A stretch of 64,000 nucleotides of DNA, taken from NCBI RefSeq assembly GCF_025452095.1, contig NZ_CP104877.1, positions 3,906,001-3,970,000 on the forward strand, in the 5' to 3' direction. Under the pieces are notes generated by a model, which was not told the DNA's origin, ran no database searches, and was given only the letters and a program-made list of their open reading frames with translations. A program made the translations under genes and the position numbers. This DNA is from Paenarthrobacter sp. JL.01a. Its GTDB lineage: Bacteria > Actinomycetota > Actinomycetes > Actinomycetales > Micrococcaceae. Shown piece after piece: positions 52,776-60,369 of this stretch (the stretch's first letter is position 1; each line of letters starts with the position of its first letter).

Positions 52776-53690
52776 CTAGATGTTGAAAGCCGGTTCGATG
52801 ACTCGGGAGAAGAATGTGCGGGTACGTTCTTCGCGGGGGTTGGCAAATATGTCCTGGGGCGAGCCGGACTCGACGATCACACCGTCGTCCATGAACACCA
52901 CAGTGTCTGCGACGTCCCGGGCAAAGCCCATCTCGTGGGTCACCACAATGAGGGTGGTTCCTGACGTGGCGAGTTCCCGGATGACATCGAGGACCTCGTT
53001 GACCAGCTCCGGGTCCAGGGCGGACGTGGGCTCGTCGAAGAGCAGGATCTTCGGATCAAGGGCCAGTGCCCGGGCAATGGCAACGCGCTGCTGCTGCCCA
53101 CCGGAAAGCTGGCGGGGGTAGGCGTCTGCACGGTCCTTCAGGCCCACGCGGTCCAGGAGTTCCAGTCCGCGCTTACGTGCTTCGGCCTTGGAACGGCCTT
53201 GCGCCACTACCGGCGCCTCAGCCACGTTCTCCAGCGCAGTCAGGTGCGGGAACAGGTTGAAGTTCTGGAACACCATGCCGATGTTCGTGCGCTGCTTGAG
53301 GATGTCCTTCTCGCGCAGTTCGTGGAGCTTGTTGCCGCGGACCTCGTAGCCCACCAGTTCGCCGTCGATGGTGATGTAGCCGCCGTCGACCTTTTCCAGG
53401 TGGTTGATGGTCCGCAACAGGGTGGACTTGCCGGAGCCGGACGGGCCCACGATCACTGCAACACCACCCGGGGGAACCGAGAGGGACACTCCCTTGAGGA
53501 CCTCCGTGGCGCCGAAGGACTTGCGGACGTTGGTGATGTCGACCTGCCCGCGCGTGGGTACCGGCTGCACAGCCGTTGCGGCCGGAGCTTTCCCGGCTGA
53601 AGCTGTCCCGGCCGATGCGGCGGCCGAGGTTTCAGCAACAGCCTGTGCCGCCGTCGTCGTTGCTTGCTTGCGTGCGGCGATGATGCTCAT
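52776..53690 (-). CDS. Amino-acid ABC transporter ATP-binding protein
   Basis: A 304-residue ATPase with an unusual Ala/Thr-rich N-terminal extension of about 45 residues before [20 protein letters not shown]. Motifs are Walker [14 protein letters not shown]-loop [10 protein letters not shown], signature [19 protein letters not shown], Walker [14 protein letters not shown] and H-loop VTHEMGFA. The ATG at 53690 overlaps the permease stop. A longer frame upstream runs out of register through the permease gene and is spurious. Confidence 0.93.
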   Translation of the reverse strand: MSIIAARKQATTTAAQAVAETSAAASAGTASAGKAPAATAVQPVPTRGQVDITNVRKSFGATEVLKGVSLSVPPGGVAVIVGPSGSGKSTLLRTINHLEKVDGGYITIDGELVGYEVRGNKLHELREKDILKQRTNIGMVFQNFNLFPHLTALENVAEAPVVAQGRSKAEARKRGLELLDRVGLKDRADAYPRQLSGGQQQRVAIARALALDPKILLFDEPTSALDPELVNEVLDVIRELATSGTTLIVVTHEMGFARDVADTVVFMDDGVIVESGSPQDIFANPREERTRTFFSRVIEPAFNI

Positions 53691-54652
53691 CGGGCGTCCT
53701 TCGTGGTCGAGGCGGGAGCATGGCTTGCAAAGAATTTCCGCGCTTTCTGCAGCGGGGTGAGCGGCAGGTTCCGGACGGCGCCCTTGGAGAAGTGGCGTTC
53801 GATGTAGTACTGGAAAATGCTCAGCACCGAGGTGATGACCACGTACCAGAGCGTCGCCACCAGGAGCAGCGGCAGCACCTGCTGGGTGCGGTTGTAGATG
53901 ACCTGGACCGTGTAGAACAGCTCTGAGTAGGCCAAGACATACACAATCGAGGTGCCCTTGACCAAGCCGATGATCTCGTTGAAGGCATTGGGAAGGATGG
54001 CGCGCATGGCTTGGGGCAGGATGATCCTGGTATTGCGCTTCCATGCCGGGATGCCCAAAGCCGAGGCTGCCTCGAGCTGGCCCTGGTCCACGGAGAGGAT
54101 GCCGCCACGGATGATCTCCGCGGAATAGGCAGCCTGGTTCAACGTCAGGCCCAGGACGGCTGCAGCAAACTGGCTGATCAGCGTGGTGGTCTGCGCCTCG
54201 AAGAAGCGGACATCGGTGAAGGGGATGCCCAGGCTGATCTTCTCGTACAGGTAGCCGAGGTTGTACCAGAGCAGGAGCTGGACCAGCAGCGGGGTCGAGC
54301 GGAAAATCCAGGAGAACGTCCAGGACACCGAGACCAGCAATGGCGAAGCCGACAGACGCATGAGCGCCAGGATGAAGCCGAGCACGAAGCCAAGGACGCC
54401 GGAGATTGCGGTGAGCTTGAGCGTCTCGACAAGGCCGGTGACCACTGACTGCGCCGTGAACCACTGGGCCACCACGCCCCACTCCCAGCGGGGATTGGTG
54501 ACAAGGGACCAGGCGATCGCGGCTACACCGGCGGCGACCACCACCGTCCCCACCCAACGCCAGGGATGCCGGGCGGGCACCAGCTTGTACTCGGAGTAAT
54601 CCGGGGTGGGCGGTGCAGTGTCCGCCGTGGCAGGCGGTGCGATTGCACTCAT
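53687..54652 (-). CDS. Amino-acid ABC transporter permease
   Basis: A 321-residue HisM-type permease; the ATG at 54652 follows GAGGTG. A cytoplasmic leader ([17 protein letters not shown]) precedes the first membrane helix. The EAA loop is [34 protein letters not shown]. It is the only permease gene of this operon, so it may act as a homodimer. It heads the operon permease-ATPase-SBP-LLM-DUF1684-LLM-NtaA, divergent from the FAD protein. Confidence 0.92.
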   Translation of the reverse strand: MSAIAPPATADTAPPTPDYSEYKLVPARHPWRWVGTVVVAAGVAAIAWSLVTNPRWEWGVVAQWFTAQSVVTGLVETLKLTAISGVLGFVLGFILALMRLSASPLLVSVSWTFSWIFRSTPLLVQLLLWYNLGYLYEKISLGIPFTDVRFFEAQTTTLISQFAAAVLGLTLNQAAYSAEIIRGGILSVDQGQLEAASALGIPAWKRNTRIILPQAMRAILPNAFNEIIGLVKGTSIVYVLAYSELFYTVQVIYNRTQQVLPLLLVATLWYVVITSVLSIFQYYIERHFSKGAVRNLPLTPLQKARKFFASHAPASTTKDAR

Positions 54653-54750
54653 GCGCCACCTCATTTCGTTGGTTGTTCTCTATCGGATGGCTGCCAATCT
54701 ATGGGCGTGCCAAAGCCTCCAGCAAGGCGGGTATTTGCACTTCTTCACTG

Positions 54751-54783
54751 GACTTCTCGGGGCTTCGCCGGAGTTCTTGGGGC
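54751..54783. promoter_or_regulatory. Direct repeat in divergent control region
   Basis: GACTTCTCGGGGC (54751-54763) and GAGTTCTTGGGGC (54771-54783) are 13-mers with two differences, 20 bp apart start to start. They lie in the 286-bp gap between the permease and FAD-protein genes. A regulator binding one face of the DNA is possible; nothing else in the gap is callable. Confidence 0.35.
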
Positions 54784-54938
54784 GTCACAATCCTCGTCAA
54801 GAAACGTCGTATGAGTCGCCGTTTTGCGTTGGTTAACGGCCCGTGACGCGTGGTGAACGGCGGTTACCCGCTCCTCGACCAGCACCTCCGGGAGTCCTTA
54901 GATTGGGCATCACCAACCACTGCATTCCAGGAGATCCC

Positions 54939-56864
54939 ATGCCGCCACGAGTTCCCGCCATCGCCTTCATTGGCGGCGGTCCCCGCACGGCCGGTGTCCT
55001 GGAACGACTCGCAGCCAACCGGCCGGACCTGTTCAACGGCCCCCTGGACATCCACGTCATAGAACCCCACCAGCCCGGTTCCGGGAGGATCTGGCGCTTT
55101 GACCAGAGCCCGGGACTGCTTCTGAACTCCACCGCCGCGGACGTCACCATGTTTACCGATGACTCCGTCACCTGCGATGGCCCCTCCGTGCAGGGTCCCG
55201 GCCTTTCCGCGTGGGCCGCCGGCGTCCTGGACGGCACCATCCGCGACGTTCCCAAGTTGGAGCCGCACCTGCTGGCCCAGCTGCGCGAACTGACCCCGGC
55301 GTCGTTTCCCACACGCCAGCTCCAGAGCAAGTACCTTGAATGGTTCTTTGGCCGGGCAGTCAGCGCCCTCGGCCCCGAGGTGACGGTAACGGTCCACCAG
55401 GACACCGCCTCCGCCGTTTCGGCCGCCACTGAAGGCGGGCACGACGACGGTTCCCACCGCGTGCGGTTGGCCGCCGGCTCCGAGGTGGTCGCCGACGTCG
55501 TGGTGTACGCCCTGGGCCACACGGACTCCGTTGTTGACCCCGAGTCTGGCCGGCACAGCGAGTTCGCCGCCCGTCACGGCGGGTTCCATGCGCCGCCGTC
55601 GTACACCACCGATGTTGACTATTCGGGGATTGAGGCTGGCCAGGACGTCATCGTCTCCGGCATGGGCCTGGCGTTCGTTGACCTTCTCGTGCTGCTGTTC
55701 GAGGGCCGGGGCGGCCGCTTCGAGGAAAGGCCCGACGGCGGACTCGACTACCTGCCCTCCGGCGCCGAGCCGCGGCTCTGGGCAGGGTCACGACGCGGGG
55801 TGCCGTACCACTCCAAGATTTCCTCCACACTGCGCACGCCGGTGGAACGTCCGCGGTATTTCACCGCAGCAGCCATCGACGCCTTGCTTGCCGAGCATCA
55901 GGAACTGGATTTCCGGGTGCACTTGTGGCCGCTGATCGCCAAGGACGCGGGCTACGCCTACTACCGTGAGCTCTTCACCGGCTACCCGGAGCGGGTCCTG
56001 GGCTCCTGGGCCGACTTTGAAGCCCGCTTTGATGCCCTTGACTGGTACAGCCAGCTCCGGGAGGAACTCGTGGCGGTGTCCGTGCCGGATGCTGCCCTGC
56101 GCCTTGACCTGGAAAAGCTTGACCACCCGCTCATTGGCTGCGCCTTCGCCGACCACGACGCCGTCCAGCGGGCAGTTACCGCCTACATCCAGCGGGACCT
56201 CGACCTGCGCACCGGACCTGACCATTCCGAAACCCTGGCCCTGTTCACTGCCTTGCTGTATGTGTACATGGACCTTGGCCGGCTGGTCCCGCAGGAACGG
56301 TTGAATGCCCGGTCCCAGCAGTCCATCCATGGCTGGTGGCACGGTTTCTTCAGTTTCGTGGACTCGGGGCCGCCATCGCACCGACTTCGCGAAATGCTCG
56401 CCCTCCACCGGGCCGGACTCCTCAAATTCCTTGGGCCTGGCATGTGGGTTCGGGCGGACGAGTCCCTGGGCCGCTTCGTGGCGGGTTCGTTCCAGTCGCC
56501 GGTGGTGGTGGACGCGTCCGCGTACATTGAGGCCCGGTTGCCTTCAGCTTCCGTGGAACGTTCGGCGAACCCCGCCTTGGCGGACCTGCACGACGCCGGT
56601 TGGGGCACCGAACAGCGGCTGCTCACCTCCGAGGGCACACACTCGACGGGCAAGCTCCTGGTTTCCGGGAATTTCGAGGTCCTCTCACCGGTTGGAAGCC
56701 CACAGCAGGGTTTGTTCGCGGTGGGTCCCTGGACCTCGGGCTGGGGCGCGGGAGCGTTCGCACGTCCAAACACCAACGCAGCCCCCTTCCGGGAGAACGA
56801 CGCCCTGGCCCGCAGGATCCTGGAATCCCTGACCACCGCCGTCCCAGCCCTCCAACCCAACTAG
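54939..56864 (+). CDS. FAD/NAD(P)-binding protein
   Basis: A 641-residue flavoprotein-like protein. The ATG at 54939 follows AGGAGA and gives PPRVPAIAFIGGGPRTAGVLERLA, a dinucleotide-binding loop, followed by EPHQPGSGRIWRFDQSPGLLLNSTAADVTMF as in the FAD-NAD(P)-binding family PF13454. VIVSGMGLAFVDLLVLLFEGRGG is a second loop. It is divergent from the monooxygenase operon and followed by a GNAT. It may oxidise the substrate or supply electrons, but it is not a typical flavin reductase. The last codons (LQPN and TAG) come from repeat copy 5. Confidence 0.85.
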   Translation: MPPRVPAIAFIGGGPRTAGVLERLAANRPDLFNGPLDIHVIEPHQPGSGRIWRFDQSPGLLLNSTAADVTMFTDDSVTCDGPSVQGPGLSAWAAGVLDGTIRDVPKLEPHLLAQLRELTPASFPTRQLQSKYLEWFFGRAVSALGPEVTVTVHQDTASAVSAATEGGHDDGSHRVRLAAGSEVVADVVVYALGHTDSVVDPESGRHSEFAARHGGFHAPPSYTTDVDYSGIEAGQDVIVSGMGLAFVDLLVLLFEGRGGRFEERPDGGLDYLPSGAEPRLWAGSRRGVPYHSKISSTLRTPVERPRYFTAAAIDALLAEHQELDFRVHLWPLIAKDAGYAYYRELFTGYPERVLGSWADFEARFDALDWYSQLREELVAVSVPDAALRLDLEKLDHPLIGCAFADHDAVQRAVTAYIQRDLDLRTGPDHSETLALFTALLYVYMDLGRLVPQERLNARSQQSIHGWWHGFFSFVDSGPPSHRLREMLALHRAGLLKFLGPGMWVRADESLGRFVAGSFQSPVVVDASAYIEARLPSASVERSANPALADLHDAGWGTEQRLLTSEGTHSTGKLLVSGNFEVLSPVGSPQQGLFAVGPWTSGWGAGAFARPNTNAAPFRENDALARRILESLTTAVPALQPN

Positions 56865-56922
56865 GGGACAGATACTGTCGCTCTGGCCGCTCAGTAGAGC
56901 GTTACCTGTCCCCTACTTGGGT
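56855..56922. repeat. Gene-end palindromic repeat, copy 5
   Basis: A 68-bp copy with left arm ACCCAACTAGGGGACAGATA and right arm ending CCTGTCCCCTACTTGGGT, plus an internal GCTCT/AGAGC stem. The FAD-protein gene stops inside it (TAG at 56862-56864). Unlike copies 1-3 it lies between tandem genes, 22 bp before the GNAT start, so full termination here would isolate the GNAT. Confidence 0.85.
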
Positions 56923-56943
56923 GCCACGAACGAAAGGCAAGCC

Positions 56944-57462
56944 ATGACCTCAACCCCAACCCGGCCGCCGTCGGGCCTTACCGTCCTCAGCCTGCCCATG
57001 CGGGACCCTCGCGTGAAGCCGCTCCTGGACGAGCTCGCCGTTGAATACAACACCCGCTACGGGGACCTGTTCAGCAGCGAAGGCGCATCGGAGGAACTGA
57101 ACCGCTACCCCGCCGAAGAATTTGCCGCACCCCACGGCGCGCTGATCATCATCCAGGAGAACGGCGAATCCGTCGCCGGCGGCGCCTTCCGTCGCTACGA
57201 TGAGCACACCGCTGAGCTCAAGCGGATCTGGACGCACTCGGCGCACCGCAGGCGCGGGCTGGCCCGTTTGGTCCTGGCGGAGCTTGAAAACGAGGCACGC
57301 CGGCGCGGCTACCGGAAGCTCTACCTGACCACCGGACCGAGGCAACCCGAGGCCAAGAACCTCTACCTCGCCACGGGGTACAAAGCCCTGTTCGACCTCG
57401 CCGCCGACCCCGAGGACATCAAGCATTTGGCCTTCAGCAAGGATCTTGCCAAGCCCAGCTAA
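56944..57462 (+). CDS. GNAT-family N-acetyltransferase
   Basis: A 172-residue acetyltransferase; the ATG follows GAAAGGC. The core is GGAFRRYDEHTAELKRIWTHSAHRRRGLARLVLAELENEARRRGYRKLYLTTG with the acetyl-CoA loop RRRGLA. The C-terminal NLYLATGYKALFDLAADPED is also typical. Its position near the monooxygenase/ABC operon recalls the acetyltransferase of S-modified-cysteine loci, which acetylates the amino group before monooxygenation. This is by analogy only. Confidence 0.88.
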   Translation: MTSTPTRPPSGLTVLSLPMRDPRVKPLLDELAVEYNTRYGDLFSSEGASEELNRYPAEEFAAPHGALIIIQENGESVAGGAFRRYDEHTAELKRIWTHSAHRRRGLARLVLAELENEARRRGYRKLYLTTGPRQPEAKNLYLATGYKALFDLAADPEDIKHLAFSKDLAKPS

Positions 57463-57465
57463 GCT

Positions 57466-59196
57466 ATGCGCATGGCCAAGAAAACCACTGCGGAAAAACT
57501 CGCCACCATCCAAGAGGGTTACACCTTGGAAGGGGCCACCATAGAACTCGGCGCCGCAATTGTGGACGGTGAAGTCCATAAGGAGGCCCAGGTCAGACTG
57601 CCACTGGCCATGATGAACAGGCACGGCCTGGTGGCGGGCGCCACGGGCACCGGCAAGACCGTCACGCTGCACATGATCGCCGAACAGCTTTCGACGGCGG
57701 GCGTCCCGGTTTTCCTCGCGGACATCAAGGGTGATCTTTCCGGTTTGGCGACGCCGGCCACTGGCAGTGAGAAGCTGACGGCGCGTACGTCCGCGCTCGG
57801 ACAGGACTGGCAGGCCAGGAATTTCCCAGTGGAATTCCTTTCCTTGGGCGGAGACGGCAACGGCATCCCCGTCCGCGCCACCATTACGTCGTTCGGGCCC
57901 ATCCTGCTCTCGCGCATCATGGACCTCAACGACACCCAGGAGTCCAGCCTCCAGCTGATCTTCCACTTCGCGGACCAGAAGAACCTTGAACTGATCGACC
58001 TCAAGGACCTTCGTGCTGTCATCCAGTTCCTCACCTCGGATGAAGGCAAAGCCGAACTCGCTGAACTCGGCGGCCTTTCCAAGGCCACCGCGGGTGTGAT
58101 CCTGCGCGAGTTGATCGCCCTGGAAGCGCAGGGCATGGAGAAGTTCTTCGGCGAACCCGAATTCGATACCGCCGAGTTGCTCCGCACGGCACCGGACGGC
58201 CGCGGTGTGGTCAGCTGTCTGGAACTGCCTACGCTGCAGACCAAGCCTCTCCTCTTCTCCACCTTCCTCATGTGGCTCCTGGCCGATCTGTTTGAGGACC
58301 TCCCCGAAGCAGGAGACCTCGACAAACCCAAGCTGGTGTTCTTCCTGGACGAAGCCCACTTGCTCTTCAACGACGCATCCAAGGCCTTCCTTGAAGCCAT
58401 CACCACCACCGTCCGGCTGATCCGTTCCAAGGGCGTGGGCATCTTCTTCGTCACCCAGACCCCCAAGGATGTTCCGGCCGACGTCCTGGGGCAGTTGGCC
58501 AACCGCGTGCAGCACGCCCTCCGCGCCTTCACGCCCGAAGACGCCAAGGCCCTCAAGGCCACCGTGTCCACTTTCCCGGTGAGCGACTATGACCTCGAAG
58601 AGACCCTCACCTCGGCCGGAATCGGTGAAGCCGTCATCACCGTCATGAACGAGAAGGGCGCACCAACACCCGTGGCCCTGACCCGGCTGCGTGCGCCGGA
58701 ATCCGTTATGGGTCCCAGCGAAGATGAGCTCATCAAGAGCACCATTGCTGCCTCGTCCCTCCTGGCCAAGTACGGGACAGCGGTGGACAACCTTTCGGCC
58801 TACGAGAAACTCAACGGCAAGACAGCAGCGCCCACAGGGGATGCCGCGCCGGGCCAGCCGCCGGTTCCGTCCTCCGGCTCACCGGCTTCGCCTGGCGGCA
58901 CTTCCCAAGCCGACATCGATGCAGAGGCTCGCCGGATCGAGGAAGAAATCCTAGGCCGGCCGAGTTCGCGCCCCGCATCGTCAACGCCCGATTCCTTCCC
59001 GGCGCCACCCGCTCCCGTACCGGTCCCGCAGCAGGCCCCGCAGGCCCCCCAGGACAACGTGTTCGGTGACATTGCAGGAGCTCTGGGCGGAGCATTGGGA
59101 GGCGGTTTGAAGAGCATGGTCCGGTCCATGGGTACCCAGCTCGGCCGTGACCTCATGCGCGGTGTTTTCGGCACATCTTCACGCCGTCGACGCTAG
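57466..59196 (+). CDS. HerA-like / DUF853 P-loop ATPase
   Basis: A 576-residue ATPase of the DUF853 group related to HerA/FtsK translocases. Walker A is GATGTGKT at residues 58-65 and Walker B is KLVFFLDEAHLLF. The sensor-like FFVTQTPKDVPADVLGQLANRVQHALRAFTPEDAKAL is a family signature. The C-terminal 120 residues are a Pro/Ser/Ala-rich linker, then a Gly-rich helix and a terminal RRRR. Starts at 57466 and 57472 are both possible. It begins three bases after the GNAT stop. Its target (DNA or protein) is unknown. Confidence 0.9.
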   Translation: MRMAKKTTAEKLATIQEGYTLEGATIELGAAIVDGEVHKEAQVRLPLAMMNRHGLVAGATGTGKTVTLHMIAEQLSTAGVPVFLADIKGDLSGLATPATGSEKLTARTSALGQDWQARNFPVEFLSLGGDGNGIPVRATITSFGPILLSRIMDLNDTQESSLQLIFHFADQKNLELIDLKDLRAVIQFLTSDEGKAELAELGGLSKATAGVILRELIALEAQGMEKFFGEPEFDTAELLRTAPDGRGVVSCLELPTLQTKPLLFSTFLMWLLADLFEDLPEAGDLDKPKLVFFLDEAHLLFNDASKAFLEAITTTVRLIRSKGVGIFFVTQTPKDVPADVLGQLANRVQHALRAFTPEDAKALKATVSTFPVSDYDLEETLTSAGIGEAVITVMNEKGAPTPVALTRLRAPESVMGPSEDELIKSTIAASSLLAKYGTAVDNLSAYEKLNGKTAAPTGDAAPGQPPVPSSGSPASPGGTSQADIDAEARRIEEEILGRPSSRPASSTPDSFPAPPAPVPVPQQAPQAPQDNVFGDIAGALGGALGGGLKSMVRSMGTQLGRDLMRGVFGTSSRRRR

Positions 59197-59261
59197 TTCC
59201 GGCCGTCACAACCGGTACCTCCTGCACGGCGGGAGCTGCTGCGGCAGGTAACGTAAAGGGC

Positions 59262-60260
59262 GTGCAGTTGAGTCAAGCGTTCGTCAAGACCGCAGCCGGA
59301 TGGCTGCTCGGTCTGATGCTCGCTGTCGCCGGAGCGATCGTCTCCATCAACCTGGTGAGCTCCTCCGTAGCCAGTCCGCAGCAGCCGGTCAAGGAGTATT
59401 TGCAGGCGCTCCAGGACGGCAACGGCGAAGAAGCGCTTGGGCTGCTGCGCGCCAAAGTGCCCACCGCCAACGCTGCCATGCTGGACGGAACCGCCCTTCA
59501 GACCGCAGCCTCCAAGCTGTCCGACGTCAAAGTGGGAAACCCTGAGCCCCGTGGCAGCAACCGGGTCTCGGTGCCGGTGGACTACACCCTGGACGGCAGC
59601 CGCCTGCACACCGAGTTCCTGATGGAACGCACCGGAACACAGTGGCTTTTCTTTGCCAAGTGGGCGTTCGTCCCTACTACCCTGCCCACCATTGACGTCA
59701 CCGTGGTCAACTCCAGCGAAGCCACCCTCAACGGTGTGCCGGTCAACATGCCCAACGGCCGCAACACGTTTGCGGTGTTCTTCCCGGGCAAATACGAGGC
59801 CAGCTTGAACGGGACCTACTTCGAAGCCCCCGCAACATCGGCGCTGGTGGCAACACGCGACGGCGGGCAGGCTCCCCTGAACCTGCAGACCCGTTCCACC
59901 AAGGCCATGAATGACGCCGTAGCCGGCAAGGTCCGCGAGTTCCTGGACACTTGCGCCGCCCAGGCTACAGAACAACAACGCCTGCAGCCCGACTGCCCGT
60001 TCTACCACGTCAGCAACGCGCGGGTAGTGGACGGAACCATCAAGTGGGCCATTACGGAGTATCCCAAGATCTCCATCGAGCCGTTCAGCGGCAAATGGGT
60101 GGTCGCCCCCTTGAATGGCAAGGCCACCTTGACCGCCAGGGAAGTCAACCTCTTCACAGGGCTCGTGAACGACCTCAACGTGGAGCACGACTTCAGTTTC
60201 ACCACGCAGCTGGACATCAACGGTGACACCGTGACGGTGACGCCCTTACTGACTTTCTAG
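59262..60260 (+). CDS. Membrane-anchored hypothetical protein
   Basis: A 332-residue protein from a GTG. One N-terminal hydrophobic helix (AAGWLLGLMLAVAGAIVSINLV) is followed by a large extracytoplasmic part: a short helical region (QPVKEYLQALQDGNGEEALGLLRAKVP) reminiscent of DUF4878-like lumazine-type folds, then beta-rich modules (VSVPVDYTLDG; TIDVTVVNSSEATLNGVPV). It resembles actinobacterial membrane proteins with an Ig- or NTF2-like outer part. I cannot name it further. It lies 65 bp after the HerA-like gene. Confidence 0.75.
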   Translation: MQLSQAFVKTAAGWLLGLMLAVAGAIVSINLVSSSVASPQQPVKEYLQALQDGNGEEALGLLRAKVPTANAAMLDGTALQTAASKLSDVKVGNPEPRGSNRVSVPVDYTLDGSRLHTEFLMERTGTQWLFFAKWAFVPTTLPTIDVTVVNSSEATLNGVPVNMPNGRNTFAVFFPGKYEASLNGTYFEAPATSALVATRDGGQAPLNLQTRSTKAMNDAVAGKVREFLDTCAAQATEQQRLQPDCPFYHVSNARVVDGTIKWAITEYPKISIEPFSGKWVVAPLNGKATLTAREVNLFTGLVNDLNVEHDFSFTTQLDINGDTVTVTPLLTF

Positions 60261-60302
60261 CCCGCTCGCTGCCAAAGCTCCATTCACACACCGTATACAC
60301 GC

Positions 60303-60346
60303 AATGGCCCGGCTCCTGCCCCGCACAGGGGAGGAACCGGGCCATT
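60303..60346. terminator. Bidirectional terminator hairpin
   Basis: AATGGCCCGG (60303-60312) pairs perfectly with CCGGGCCATT (60337-60346), and TCCT/AGGA with CCCC/GGGG extend the stem. It sits between two convergent genes. Confidence 0.8.
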
Positions 60347-60369
60347 CATCTTTGGCATGGGTCGCCGAT

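Noticed and set aside
53691..54659. Extension of the ABC ATPase frame through the permease gene
   Set aside because: It reads the permease in the wrong register; the ATPase start at 53690 overlaps the permease stop as usual for such operons.
54653..54938. Possible sulfur-type riboswitch or T-box upstream of the monooxygenase operon
   Set aside because: I looked for conserved riboswitch or T-box sequence in the divergent gap and saw none; only a short direct repeat remains.
56950..58515. 521-codon minus-strand frame opposite GNAT and HerA-like genes
   Set aside because: Antisense shadow of two confidently identified genes; Gly/Val/Glu-rich product typical of shadow frames.
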